Shown: positions 1 through 11,517 of the stretch, piece by piece | Layout: every line of letters starts with the position of its first letter | How positions within the stretch are numbered: the first letter of the stretch is position 1 | NCBI RefSeq assembly: GCF_963169125.1 | Contig: NC_084794.1 | Span: forward strand, 116,970,358 to 117,034,357 | Direction of reading: 5' to 3' | Source: Humulus lupulus | Taxonomy: Eukaryota; Streptophyta; Magnoliopsida; Rosales; Cannabaceae | DNA: 64,000 nucleotides | The notes under the pieces: model-generated | The model's database searches: none | The model's input: only the letters and a program-made list of their open reading frames with translations | What the model was told of the DNA's origin: nothing | Translations under genes and position numbers: made by a program

Positions 1-112
1 CATAAGTAGTGTTAACAAAACTTAAATATGTATAAGCAACTTAATCAGTATTATGCATTTAATTAAGTTGTTTATTTTAAATCACTTGGTAATATTAAAA
101 TACAAAATTTCA
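1..112 (+). repeat. 3' end of the 5' LTR of the SIRE-type element
   Basis: Bases 1-112 match 8769-8880 with only scattered substitutions and end in CA immediately before the primer binding site. The rest of this LTR lies upstream of the window. Confidence 0.9.
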
Positions 113-114
113 AT

Positions 115-129
115 TGGTATCAAAGTGGG
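115..129 (+). other. Primer binding site (initiator tRNA-Met type)
   Basis: TGGTATCAAAGTGG begins two bases after the LTR end at 112. It is a near match to the TGGTATCAGAGC primer site used by most plant copia elements, with one changed base in the core. Confidence 0.8.
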
Positions 130-187
130 TCACTAAACTCTTAGTGCGATCTTGTATTTTTTTCCGTTTGTTTTTGTGCCTTGTGAA

Positions 188-1936
188 ATGTCTTTCTTTG
201 TAGAAGGTGGTTCAATAACACGTCCTCCCTTGTTGAATGACTCTAACTATCACTATTGGAAAGTTAGAATGAAATCTTTCATCAAATCATTGGATGAAAA
301 GGCATGGAGATCAATCTTAACTGGTTGGATACCACCTACTGAATCTGATGATCTGACAAAGGTAAAATCTAAAGTCAACTAGACTGATGCTGAAGATAAA
401 TTATCCAGTTATAATAACAAAGTCTTGCATGCTATCTTTAATGGTGTTGGTGAAGGATATATAAAATTAATTTCTTCATGTGAGTCCGCCAAAGAGGCTT
501 GGAAAATTCTTCAAACTCAATTTGAAGGAACTGTTGACGTCAAGCGCTCTAGGCTTGTAATGTTAACTACAAGATTTAAAAATCTTAGAATGACTGAAAC
601 TGAGTCTCTCACCTAGTTCTATGAAAGATTATCTGATATTGATAATGAATATTAGCCTTGGGTGAAAAATTAGAAAATAGTGTGTTAGTTCGAAAATTTG
701 TTAGAGTTCTTCCTAACAGGTTTCAAACTAAGCTTACGGCTATTGAGGAGGCAAAAAATATTAACACAATGAAAGTGGAGGAGTTGATGGGTTCACTACG
801 AACATTTGAACTAAATCAACAAATCCGTCAAAAGGAAATACTGAATGCTCTCAAAGAAAAATTAGTTGCTCTCAAATCATCGAAGGAGAAAGACTCAGAT
901 GAAAATGATGGTGAAGATGAGATGACCCTGTTGACCAAAAATTTTCAAAAGTACATTAAAAAATTTGGGAACAAGAAACCTACATTCAAACCTTCCAAAG
1001 GTAACCACCTCTCTAGACATTTTGATAATAGCAATAAAAAATGTGTGAAATGTAGGGAATGTGAAGGATTTGGTCATATTCAATTTGAATGTGCCAATAA
1101 ACTGAAGAAGAATAAAGAGGTAATGGCAGCTACTTGGAGTGATCATGACTCTGAAAGTAGTTGTGAAGAAGATAACTCAAACCTTGCGTTAACTTCTGTT
1201 GTTTCTGGATTAACTATAAATTCACAGGTTAAAAAAAGGTTTGTTTGTCTGAACAAAACAATTCGAGAAGAAAATTCTGAATGTGAATCCAGTGAATCTG
1301 ATCTGAATGAGGATTCTTTGAAAGAATCATACAAAGACATGTACGATCAGTAGTTAAAAGTATGTTCTGACAATCACTTAATGGCAAGCAATAACAAATC
1401 TTTACAAAAAATGAATGATGAACTTGAAAATACTGTAAAGAATCTTGAGAATGAAGTTACTGCTAAAGATTGGAAAATTAAGCGATTATCAAATGAAATT
1501 AATCACATGGCTAAAGGTATAAAAATGCTTAATCCAAATTCTAGGATTTTGGATGATGTAATTGTTGCAGGTCAAAAAGCAGGTAATTTTTCTAGAATGG
1601 GATCTGATGGGTCCAAATCAAGAGGCAAAACCATTTTTATAAAATCTGGAATTATTTTTGGCTAAACCACTAACATTTCTGCAGGAACATCTCCGTTAGC
1701 TGATGCTACAAAAGTACAGTCTGTTTCAACAGGTGTTACACAGACCCAGTTTCTCAGAAGCAATAAAAGTGGGCATTTTATTCCCATTTGTCATTTTTTG
1801 TGGAGTAAAAGGGCACATCCGACCTAGATGTTTTACTATGATTAATTTTTTCAAAAATAATTATCTCAATTGTTATAATAAAACAAAACAGATTGTGAAA
1901 AAGCCATCCAAAAAGGTTTGGATAGAGAAAAAATAA
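188..1936 (+). pseudogene. gag: SIRE-type gag, decayed
   Basis: The capsid/nucleocapsid frame starts with an ATG at 188. It reads through TAG stops at 380 and 614, then shifts frame before 658 and continues to 1353 and 1381-1665 with further stops. Recognisable parts are an N-terminal gag motif (NYHYWKVRMKSF), the segment around VRVLPNRFQTKLTAIEE, and a zinc knuckle of form CX2CX4HX4C (CRECEGFGHIQFEC, around base 1053-1095). An acidic, Ser-rich, coiled-coil-like tail follows at 1100-1560. The stops mostly replace Trp or Gln codons, as expected from C-to-T decay. No functional Gag could be made. Confidence 0.85.
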
Positions 1937-1956
1937 ATGTTCATGTTGCATTTACT

Positions 1957-4900
1957 TGTCATAAAACCTGTGCATCTAATTCTTGGTATTTTGATAGTGG
2001 ATGCTCTAGACACATAACAGGTGATATAAGTATACTCACTAATTTTAAATCTTTGAAATGTGGTGTTGTAACTTTTGGTGATGGTATGGCATGAAATATT
2101 GTTGGAAAAGGTACTCTAAATCTTGAGGTTACCGAAGTTAAGAAATGTTTTTCTTGTAGAAGGACTTAAGGCTAATCTGATTAACATAAGTCAAATTTGT
2201 GACCAAGGCTTCACAGTAAATTTTTCTCGTGATGTTTGCAATGTTGTTGATCAAAATGGTATGAGTGTTTTGAAAAGATATAGATCCATTGATAAGTGTT
2301 ATACACTCTCACTAACACTCACATGTCATTCAGCCATAGGTAAAAGAACAGATTTATGGCACGAAAAATTGGGACATATAAATTTCACAAGTTTGAAAAA
2401 GATTGCAAATGCAGGATTAGTTCGTGGGTTACCCAAATTGTATAAAGAATCTGCAGGTAGATGTGAACCTTTCCAGTTTGGGAAACAATTGAAAAATTCT
2501 CACAAATGTGTTACAGGAATTAATACTTCAAAAGTTCTTGAACTTTTGCATATGGGTCTCATGGGTCCTATTCAAGTTGAAAATATTAATTGAAAAAGGT
2601 ACACTTTTGTTTGTGTTGATGATTTTTCATGCTTTACTTGGGTTGATTTTTTGAGAGAAAAATCATATACTTTTGATGCCTTTAAAACTCTTTGCATGAA
2701 ATTAAGAGTTGAAAAGGATTGCAATATAGGTAAGATTGTAAGAATCAAAAGTGATCATGGTAAAGAATTTGAGAATATTGTTTATGATGATTTTTGTAAA
2801 TCTCTAGGTATTTCTCATGAGTTTTCGGTGCCTAAAACTCCTGAACAAAATGGAGTTGTTGAAAGAAAAAATCGAACCCTTAAAGAAATGGATAGGGTAA
2901 TGTTGAATAGCAAAAAACTTATAAAAATATTGTGGGCGGAGGCAATTAACACTGCTTGTTACATAATCAACAGTGTATTCTTATGATCAGGTACTAGCAA
3001 AACTCCATGTGAAATTTGGAAAGGTAAAAATCCTAACGTAATTTATTTTCATGTGTTTGGTTGTGTGTGTTACATCCTTAGGGATTGAGAAAATATTGGA
3101 AAATTTGATGCCAAAAGTGATGTGGGTGTTTTTCTTGGCTACTCCATTAATAGTAGAGCTTATCGTGTTTATAACATGAGAACTCAAGCTGTGATGGAAT
3201 CTTCAAATGTTGTTATTGATGATTTGAAAGATTTTTTTGAATATTCCAGTGAAGAAGAAATTGACAGATTAATCGATGAAAATACTCAAAGAGAATCATT
3301 TGATGTGCCTGGAAGTGATTATGTGCCCATAGTTTCAGAAACTGTGGTAACAGAACTCGAATCTATTGCAACAACCTCCGGAAAAATAGTGAAGGAGGGT
3401 CCATACATTATCATTGATTCAATTTAGAGAGAACCTTCTACTAGAGTTAAAAAGAATCACCCTACTGACCTCATTCTTGGTAACATTGAGGATAGTATGG
3501 TCACAAGAAGAAGGTATGTGAATCTTGTTCAATTTGTGTGTTTTACTTCATCTTTTGAGCCTAAAAATGTGAAAGAGGCTTTGTGTGATGAATCCTAGAT
3601 TAAAGCAATGCAAGAAGAGTTGGAACAATTTTCTAGAAATGATGTTTGGACTCTTGTTCCTAGGCCGAATCACACCAACGTTATTGGGACTAAATGGATT
3701 TTTAAAAATAAAATAGATGAATTTGGTACAATAATTAGAAATAAGGCTAGGTTGGTGGCACAATGTTGCATACAAGTAGAAGGGGTAGACTTTGATGAAA
3801 CCTTTTCCCATGTTGCTAGACTTGAGTCTATTAGGCTATTGCTAGCTGTGGCTTGCATTGTTGGTTTTAAACTATACCAAATGGATGTTAAATCTGCATT
3901 TTTGAATGGTATATTAAATGAAGAGGCATTTGTTGAACAACCAAAAGGTTTCGAAGATCCACATTTTCCAAATCATGTTTTTCAACTCAAAAAGGCTCTT
4001 TATGGTTTAAACAAGCTCCCAAAGCCTAGTATGAAAGGTTAACTCAATTTCTTGTTTTAAATGGTTATAGGAGAGGTGGAGTTGATAAAACTTTGTTCAT
4101 TAAAAATGTTGATTATGACATTATTATTGCCCAAATTTATGTCGATGATATTGTTTTTGGTTCCGCTTCTAACATTCAAGTGCAGGATTTTGTCATGGAA
4201 ATGAAAGATGAATTTGAAATGAGCATGGTAGGAGAGTTAAATTACTTCCTAGGATTGCAAGTCAAATAGACAGAAGATGGAACCTTCATCTCTCAAAGTA
4301 AGTATGCCAAAAATTTGATCAAGAAATTTGGGATGGAGTCTGCTAAACATGCCAAAACACCAATGGGAACCATGGTCAAACTAACCAAGGATGAAAATGG
4401 TGTAAAGGTAGATCCAACATTGTACAGAAGCATGATTGGAAGTCTTATGTACCTCACGGCTAGTCGTCCTGACATTAGCTACAATGTTGGGGTATGTGCT
4501 CGGTATCAAGGGAATCCTATGGAATCTCATGTGACAGCTGTAAAGAGAATCATTCACTATGTGAATGGTACTCATGAGTATGGAATTTGGTACTCAAAGG
4601 AAACAAACTCTAACCTTGTTTGGTTTAGTGAGGCTGATTGGGCAGACAATGCAGATGACAAAAAAAGTACAAATGGTGGATGTTTCTATCTAGGAAACAA
4701 TCTGGTTTCCTGGCACAGCAAGAAACAAAATTCAATCTCCTTGTCAACTGTTGAGGCTGAGTACATAGCTATAGGAAGCTGTTGTACTCAATTATTATGG
4801 ATGAAACAAATGATGACAGATTATGGGTTTGATCTTAACACCTTGACTATTTTTTGTGATAATACTAGTGCAATTAATATCTCAAAAAATCATGTTCAAC

Positions 4901-5080
4901 ACTCTCGCACCAAACACATTGATATTTGTCATCATTTTATCAGGGGAACTTGTTGAAAATAAAACTTTGGTCTTAGAATATATTAAGACTGATAAACAAA
5001 TTGCAAATATTTTTACAAAAGCTCTTGATACAGTTAGGTTTGATTCCCTGAGGAAATCTTTGGGGGTGTGTAATAATTAA
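1957..5080 (+). pseudogene. pol: SIRE-type pol (protease, integrase, RT, RNase H), decayed
   Basis: Copia order is visible. The aspartic protease active site DSG sits in WYFDSGCSRHITGD (about 1984-2025). The GAG-pre-integrase motif is LWHEKLGHINF (about 2355). Integrase core segments are VDDFSCFTWVDFL, KSDHGKEFEN and PEQNGVVERKNRTL (2610-2890). RT carries MDVKSAFLNG and YVDDIVFGS (about 3880-4160), and RNase H carries ADWADNADDKKST and STVEAEYIA (about 4630-4780). The frame ends at 5080. Stops and at least two frame changes (for example near 4040 and 4856) break it into many pieces, so the element would depend on other copies. Confidence 0.9.
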
Positions 5081-6240
5081 TTTTTGTTTGTGTTGTGCCA
5101 TATCCCTGTGCATGAAAATGTTGTGTGATGTCTTTTTGTTCTTGTCCAAAGAGAAAGTCTCAATCATTATGACAAAATGTATTTTTAATTCATGTTAGAG
5201 TTTATAGTTAATATATATCATGCACATTTTTTAAAATAAAAATCAAATTAAAATAAATAGTCCCTCCAATTAATATTCTTCCAAATCAATATGTGTTTAT
5301 AGTGTATGAGCATTTGATCCTTGAAAAGTTTTTTCAGGCTCCATTTTAGAATAGAGCTACCTACACTGTTGTGTAAATGCTATCTTTGAGTAAGTTGGAA
5401 CTATGTAACAAAAATTATGTAGAAGATACTCTACCACTGATAAAGGTTGCATTCATTGTAGTGTGAAAGCGTCTAATTTGAGTACTCTTTGAGAAAAATG
5501 CTAAAAATTGCCACATAGGGCAATGTCCCTGAAAAGGCTAAATTTGCCATACAAGACAATGATCTCTGCTTTCACAATCACACACAAATGCTTATGATAT
5601 ACTGATTGAATTTTTTTTGTAATTCTCATACACACTTATTAATTTGGATAAAATATTTGTTTTGTGACAGCAGGATTTATTTTGTGATATCTTAAAAATA
5701 ATAAAAGCATGATATATATTAAATATATTCTCTAACCTTATTGTAAACATATGCTATGAATTAATGATTGTTACCTTCTTCAAGGATAGGGCACGAGACA
5801 TTGGCCACAAATCAAAATGGGATATTTTGTTTAGGTACTTTTAGTTATTTACTATATATATTTATATATAAAACAAAAAAAATATTTTTTTTAAGGAGAA
5901 CTCAATCCATGTGTATCAAAAGGGCATGTTTTATCAATTTTGTTTTTCCTTTATCATTTTTTTTAAGATCAAAAGTTTCTATTTATGGCTTGTTTCCCAA
6001 TTTTGTTTTTTTGTGTTAATGTTGACAGTTATTTTTTTTAGGATATTATCGTGCACTTTACAAAAGTGTATATTCATATTAATTATCAAAAAGGGAATAA
6101 AGATCAAATCCCTATCTTTCTCATTCTTTATATTTGGACAACTAGGGTCCCATTCTCACAACCGTCACCATCCTTCTTCTTCTTTTTCTTTTTCGGTTTC
6201 TCTTTTCCTTGTGGCAGTTTTCTCTCTTTGTCTTGCCGCC
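5081..6240 (+). other. Spacer between pol and the env-like ORF
   Basis: About 1.16 kb of AT-rich sequence inside the SIRE-type element. I see no credible coding region: the reading frames here are short, hydrophobic and AT-driven. A spacer at this position is usual in SIRE-lineage elements, where the additional ORF may be expressed by readthrough or splicing; no splice signal could be assigned here. Confidence 0.6.
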
Positions 6241-7431
6241 ATGGTGAAAACTAGAGGAAGTGGGTCACGGTCTCTCAAGGATTTGAAGGCTGGGTCTTTG
6301 TCTGCATCACCTTCATTCACCAAGAAAAAGGCTCAAAAGAGTAATTTGTCTCAGCCCAGCCTCATTGACGCGACCACCACCACGAGCAAAGTCGTGGTCA
6401 TTCCGGACCTCGAAACCCCCAAATATCCACTTGGACCTCCTTCAACGGTGGCTCTGCTCGCCTCTGTTCCCGGGTCTTCCAAAAAGGCCCGAGCATCTCG
6501 CTCTGATGATGCCTCAGGTCATGAAGGTTCCTAAAGCCACAGTAGGTTCATCTTTTAAAACTCACTCTTTGAATTTCTGTGTTCAATGACAATGAGAAAA
6601 ATATGAAGCATTATGTGCATAGAGATATTATTTGTGAGAAAAAAAATTATTTCTCTGCCCATAAAGTTTTTGGGGTCATTAAGAATATTGAGGATAGAGG
6701 GTGGTTGGGATCTTTAACTAGGTTTGGTGGTTTTTTCCCTCGGGTTGTTCAGGAATTCTATGCTAATCTTAATGATGAATTGTATGATAGCAAGTCGTTT
6801 ATGTTCGAGGCCATTGGTTTTTGTTTAGTACTGCTGAAATTACCAAGATTCTCAATGTGCCTTTTGTTGTTACTAATGATGCGGTTGATTTAAAAAAAGA
6901 TAAGGTTTTATCTAAATTGGTGGGACAGAATATGGTTTGGGAACAACACTCGGCTCTCAAAGTGACCAATATTACTCATTACTATGTCATGCTACACAAA
7001 TTTGCCGCCAACAACTGGATTCCCACCACTCATTCATCCACCATTACCTTTGACACAACCTTCTTTCTATTCAAAGTCGGAACTGGTCTCCAAGTTGATC
7101 TTGCTACTATGATTTTGATCAGAACACTGCCTTATGAAATGCCAAAAGGAAAGGCCAATATCTGGTGTTTCCTCATTTGATCTACCAGTTGCTTGATTCT
7201 CAAAAACCTCGCCGGTTGGAATATGAAATCGTGACTCCTCCCACTACTGGTCTAGATTACAAACTCAAGAAGGAATCCTCATCTGCCAAGACGACTAAAA
7301 GGATTGCTCTTAAGGATGACAATGTTGATTCTGTCACCACTGAACTCGCTGGTGACAAAACCACTCTTGAAACTGTTCAGACAGAAGTTCATAGTCTCCA
7401 GAATTGTATCTCGACCATAGAGCAATTTTAG
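6241..7431 (+). pseudogene. Additional env-like ORF of SIRE-type element, frameshifted
   Basis: An ATG at 6241 opens a basic, Ser/Lys-rich N-terminus (MVKTRGSGSRSLKDLK) that ends at 6534. Homology then continues in two other frames (6579-6893, 6821-7180) and back in the first (7165-7431). The central block around DRGWLGSLTRFGGFFPRVV and VQEFYANLND resembles the plant transposon domain often annotated in the extra ORF of SIRE-type elements. The C-terminal part is Thr/Ser/Lys-rich with a short coiled-coil-like run. Calling it env-like follows the convention for this lineage. I see no convincing signal peptide or fusion peptide in the readable parts, so an envelope role is not supported by this copy. 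Confidence 0.65.
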
Positions 7432-7610
7432 TGCACCATGATGTCTCAATTTGCTGCGAGTCTTTCCAAATGATGCTATCTTTCATTGTCTATGTTTTGG
7501 TTGCACCGTTTTCGATTTAAATAAATTGTAAATGAACGCTTTTTGTGTCTTTTCGTTTGGCTTCTTTTGTTTGTGTTGTTTTTCTCCTTTGGCTTATTGA
7601 TAGACAACAA

Positions 7611-7816
7611 GGGGGAGAATGTTTATCTTGGTTTGTTTTTATTTTTTCATTGTGATAATTGATTATCTTGTTTGTGTTGTTATTTTTGTTATTGAGATAA
7701 CTATCGCAGGGGGAGTAATTACATTACTATTTTTCTCTAACTTGGTTGCCTTTGCAGGGTCTTTCAAAATAAAGTCTTAAAATATTTTTTTCTATCAAGT
7801 TGCCAAAGGGGGAGAT
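7611..7816 (+). other. Three polypurine tracts upstream of the 3' LTR
   Basis: GGGGGAGAAT at 7611, GGGGGAGTAA at 7709 and AAAGGGGGAGA at 7805-7815 lie about 95 bases apart. The last directly precedes the LTR start at 7817 and is the expected plus-strand primer. Repeated polypurine tracts before the 3' LTR are typical of SIRE-lineage elements. Confidence 0.75.
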
Positions 7817-8880
7817 TGTAAAACCCTGATTGGATAACTTTGTTTTTAGACAAAATATTTTTAAATGCAAAAAATCAACAACATATCTTTAAATAATTAT
7901 CCCATAATTCAGCTGGTTTGTTACGTGAAAATCTCTTTTAGTGTGAATACAATGTTTACCTTATTTATCACAATCAATCTTTATTGGTAAAATATTGTGT
8001 TTTATCTTGTGAGAATATTTTCAGGGATTATGTTCATTCTGGAATAAAGAAGGTTTCGAAAATGAACATGGTCAAAAGAAATGACCATGTTCGTTTTGCC
8101 AGATAAATCTGATGGCGTTGCTAACTCATCAGTTTTATTTTCTGTCGACACAAAATTAATGTGGCTAGTTGATTTCCTAAATCAAAGGAATTTACAAATT
8201 GATTACAAAGATCTTAGAAAAATGATGGCCTTGGACGATTTCTTTTCCTATAAATACCTTGCCAAGGCCTTTGGAAATTTTATCTCTTCCATTTGGAAAT
8301 TTGTAAACATTATGTTATTTTGAAGAGTGTTTTTATTTTTAGAGATTAAGTATGTTCACCTTAATCTTTGTGAGAGTGCTGAGTGTACTTGTGGATATCA
8401 ATTCAGTCCTTGTAAACAAATAGTGTCTATTATGAACGTGTTCATAACGATCTTCGGGAGAAGATTCTATGTAAGTCTCACTTCGGGAGGAAGTGGGAAC
8501 TCACTATTCTTTGAAGGGATTTCAATAGAATCAGTGTTTCATCAAAACCAGATTTGTAGAGAAGAGTACAACAAGATTACGACAATAGTTAAGAGGGAGT
8601 CTTACATTGTTTAAGTCAATGCTTTTGTACACATTATTTCTTTATTAATTAGTTTATTATCTGGGCGTGGCCCCGTAGATGTAGGTTATCTGAAATGATT
8701 TTTGAACCACGTAAAAATTCTTGTGTGTTGAATTTTCACCTGTTTTTCTGTTTCTGTTTAAAAAGTTGCATAAGTAGTGTTAACAAAACTTAAATTTGTC
8801 TAAACAACTTAATAAGTATTTTGTATTTAATTAAGTTGTTTATTTTAAATCACTTGGTAATATTAAAATACAAAATTTCA
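7817..8880 (+). repeat. 3' LTR of the SIRE-type element (1064 bp)
   Basis: It starts TGTAAAACCCTG straight after a polypurine tract and ends TTTCA. The last ~110 bases match the partial 5' LTR. A TATA-like box, TATAAATA at 8249-8256, marks the probable U3 promoter. The small open frames inside are not coding. Confidence 0.88.
8249..8256 (+). promoter_or_regulatory. TATA-like box in the SIRE-type LTR
   Basis: TATAAATA lies in the middle of the 3' LTR in plus orientation, the expected position and strand for the LTR promoter. Confidence 0.55.
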
Positions 8881-9225
8881 ATTACCCTACCAAATATGTT
8901 TCTATGAATGAAAATGACAGAAAACATATTATTTATTATGTAAAAGTCATTACTTTACCGCTACAACCACATTCACAATCACATTTTCGAGCACAAAAAA
9001 TAAACCCATTTCTAATTATTTAATCAAATTCTCTTTTTTTTTGTAACTATTTTTTTAATACATACTCATTATGTTATTAGTCTTATATTTTAGTGAAGAG
9101 TTTTAGCTTTTGCAAGAAAGAATAGAAAGAGTTAGGATCATTACTATAATATAAGACATAAAATGGTTTCTATGTCACCCGTCCGTTTATTTATATCTAT
9201 ATATATTTAACATGTCTCAGCAAGT
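8881..9225. other. AT-rich intergenic stretch, nothing recognised
   Basis: About 345 bases between the SIRE-type LTR and the next LTR remnant. It contains homopolymer runs and no coding or structured repeat that I can support. Confidence 0.5.
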
Positions 9226-9265
9226 TGTATAACAACCCGATTTTCTAACTTTGTTGACTCACTAG

Positions 9266-10948
9266 CACTATAACAAAATAAGAGTTTTATGACTTTATTT
9301 GAGAGACATTGAAAGTCTACAATGTCTCCCATATGGGGAGACGTTGTAGGTGGGGTCATTGTAAGTATATATATCACGTCTCCCAATGGGAGAGGTGAGA
9401 GACATCCCACGTCTCCCAGTGGGAGAGGTTGAAAGGTGTCCAAAAACATTGACTTTCAACCTCTCCCATTGGGAGACGTGGGAAGTCTCTCACCTCTCCC
9501 AATGGGAGACATTGAAAGTCCCTGGGAGACTTTCAATGTCTCCCATTGGCAGAGGTGGGAGACTTCCCACGTCTCCCAACGGGAGAGGTTGAAAGTACCG
9601 GCATACTAATAAAGAAAAATCTAGATTTATTAAATATTTATTTTTAATTTTTTGCTTTTCACGTTATGTGTTTTTTTATTCAATTTTCAGCTTTTCACGT
9701 GATGTACAATTTTTTCAATTTTTCAATTAATATATATTATTTAAAATAAAACCATTATATATAATTTATTTGATAAAAAAACAATTATATAATTAAAAAA
9801 ATATACCACTGTTCTTAAAAAATGTACGAAACCTATAAATGGAAAACTCATATACAGAATGAAATTTGAATATTTCTAATAACTTTACTCACAATAATAA
9901 AAATAAATCTACAATTATAGTTATCTAATCACAAAACTTAAGAGAAACTCAATAATTTCCCTCAATTCAAAACCTAATAAACCCTAACCAAAGAGCATAT
10001 TATACATGAATAATCTATGTTCATGATAAACATGAATAATCTATGTTCATGATAAACATGAACAACAACAATATACCTATAATCACTCTAAAATCACAAA
10101 ATCAACACAAGACTAGCCACAAATCTTGCCCTATCCTTGTGAGCCCATCTTTACCAACCAAGGCTCGTCCTTCATGCGCCCAACGTCGCCACAAGCCCAG
10201 CCCTGCTGCAAGCCGATACGTCTCCCGCCGTCGAAGACCACCGCAAGCCCAGCTCCGCCGACACCTCCAAAAGAAACAAAAGAGAGGCTGGGAGAGAAAC
10301 ATTATATCTAGAGATAGAGAAGAGGGAAGAGAATAAGCTAGAAAAGGGAGAAGTTATGAGAGTTTGAGAGAAAAAGATGAAGTATGAGCGGCTGATAAAA
10401 GAGAAATGGAGGTTATGAGAGAAAGTTTAGGGTTTTCTTTTTGTTTGAATTATTTAATCAATTTATTTAATATAAAAGGGCAGTGGGAAACGTGATATGA
10501 TGAGGGGAGAGAGAGAGTTACATGGGTTATTTTTATTTTAATTAATTAATTTTTTAATATAAAAATGGGAAACGTGAGATAGGAGAGAAGAGAGAGACAG
10601 TTACACTGACAACTTGCTTTTTTGCTTTTTTTTTTATTAGTGGGGACATCCAACGTCTCCCAGTGGGAGACGTTGGATGTCCATGACTTCCAACGTCTTC
10701 CACTGGAAGATGTGGGACACGTGGCACGTCTTCCAGTGGGAGACATTAGATGCCCTCACATACGCATGTTTGGACCCCCAATTTTCAACGTCTCCGTGCA
10801 CTTTTAATGTCTTACAATTTTGGTAATTAATAAATAATTTCAATGTCTCCCAACATAAGACATTTAAAATTCCTTTTAATTTTTAATGTCTTACACTATT
10901 GATGTAAGACATTGTAGGGAGTCATTGAATGTCCAAATTGTTATAGTG
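9266..10948. mobile_element. Non-autonomous CACTA (En/Spm) element, TSD TAG
   Basis: It begins CACTATAACAA at 9266 and ends TTGTTATAGTG at 10948, giving perfect 11-bp terminal inverted repeats. Both sides are flanked by TAG (9263-9265 and 10949-10951), the 3-bp duplication typical of CACTA elements. Subterminal regions at 9300-9600 and 10640-10930 hold many direct and inverted copies of a palindromic TCTCCCAnTGGGAGA motif, the expected transposase-binding array. The interior has a tandem repeat at 10010-10060 (ATGAATAATCTATGTTC type) and a purine-rich stretch at 10260-10440. It has no transposase. Apparent ORFs at 9207-9592, 10043-10336 and 10546-10843 are readings of the repeats or unsupported. 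Confidence 0.9.
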
Positions 10949-11517
10949 TAGAAAACGACAATGTTTTCTTGTAGTCAACGCTTCTAGGAAAAAGTCAACA
11001 TTTTCAAGACGAGCGTTAAAGAACGACTACGAAAACATAATCATCATTTTGTGGTTTAAATCATAATAAAACATTAATGTAATGTTTTGTCATCTCAAAC
11101 AGTTAAAAATTAACAATAAAGTAGTTTAAATGTATAAAAGATTAATGCTTGACTGTCAAGTCATCTCATATGTTTTAAAGAGAAAGAAACATAACTTAAA
11201 CATTAATTTAGTAAAAAGACTCATTGTGGAACACTTCGAAACCCCACCAACCATACATGTTGGTTTATTACAGTATGCATACTTAGGCGAGATTCCTTGC
11301 TGCCTACCAGCACCAAGACATCTAGGCTTTATTCTTACTTGTACATGGAGTAACGAGTGAGATATAAAGTCCAGTAAGAAAGTAAAACATAAGAAAGTAA
11401 TCACATACTCGATATATATCATAATATCTTATCTTATCTAATATCATCTGTCTTAGCCATTCATTCATAACTTAACAATATACTTAAGACAATTTCACAG
11501 TAGAATAAGCAACTGCA

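Larger units (their letters stand above)
1..8880 (+). mobile_element. SIRE-type Ty1/copia retrotransposon, 5' LTR cut by window edge
   Basis: The element runs from a partial 5' LTR (1-112) to a complete 3' LTR (7817-8880). The last ~110 bases of both LTRs match with few differences. Between them, in order, lie a tRNA-Met-type primer site, gag, protease, integrase, reverse transcriptase, RNase H, a ~1.2 kb spacer, an additional env-like ORF and a region with three polypurine tracts. The copia domain order (integrase before RT) is seen directly. The extra ORF after pol and the long LTR place it in the SIRE/Maximus group, from knowledge of that lineage. All ORFs carry stops and frameshifts, so it cannot act autonomously. 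The 3' flank ATTAC would be the target duplication, but its partner lies outside the window. Confidence 0.92.

Noticed and set aside
115..129. A tRNA gene fragment near the left edge
   Set aside because: The match to tRNA-Met is only the primer site complement next to an LTR; there is no cloverleaf. I saw no tRNA gene elsewhere, though a tRNAscan-type search was not possible.
9207..9592. ORFs with repeated PLGDV/VSHLSQWET motifs in the CACTA element
   Set aside because: They are readings of the palindromic subterminal DNA repeats in two strands, not a repeat protein.
10010..10062. Direct repeats with regular spacing as a possible CRISPR-like array
   Set aside because: Only a short tandem duplication (ATGAATAATCTATGTTC type) within a plant CACTA element; there are no unique spacers and the genome is a plant's.
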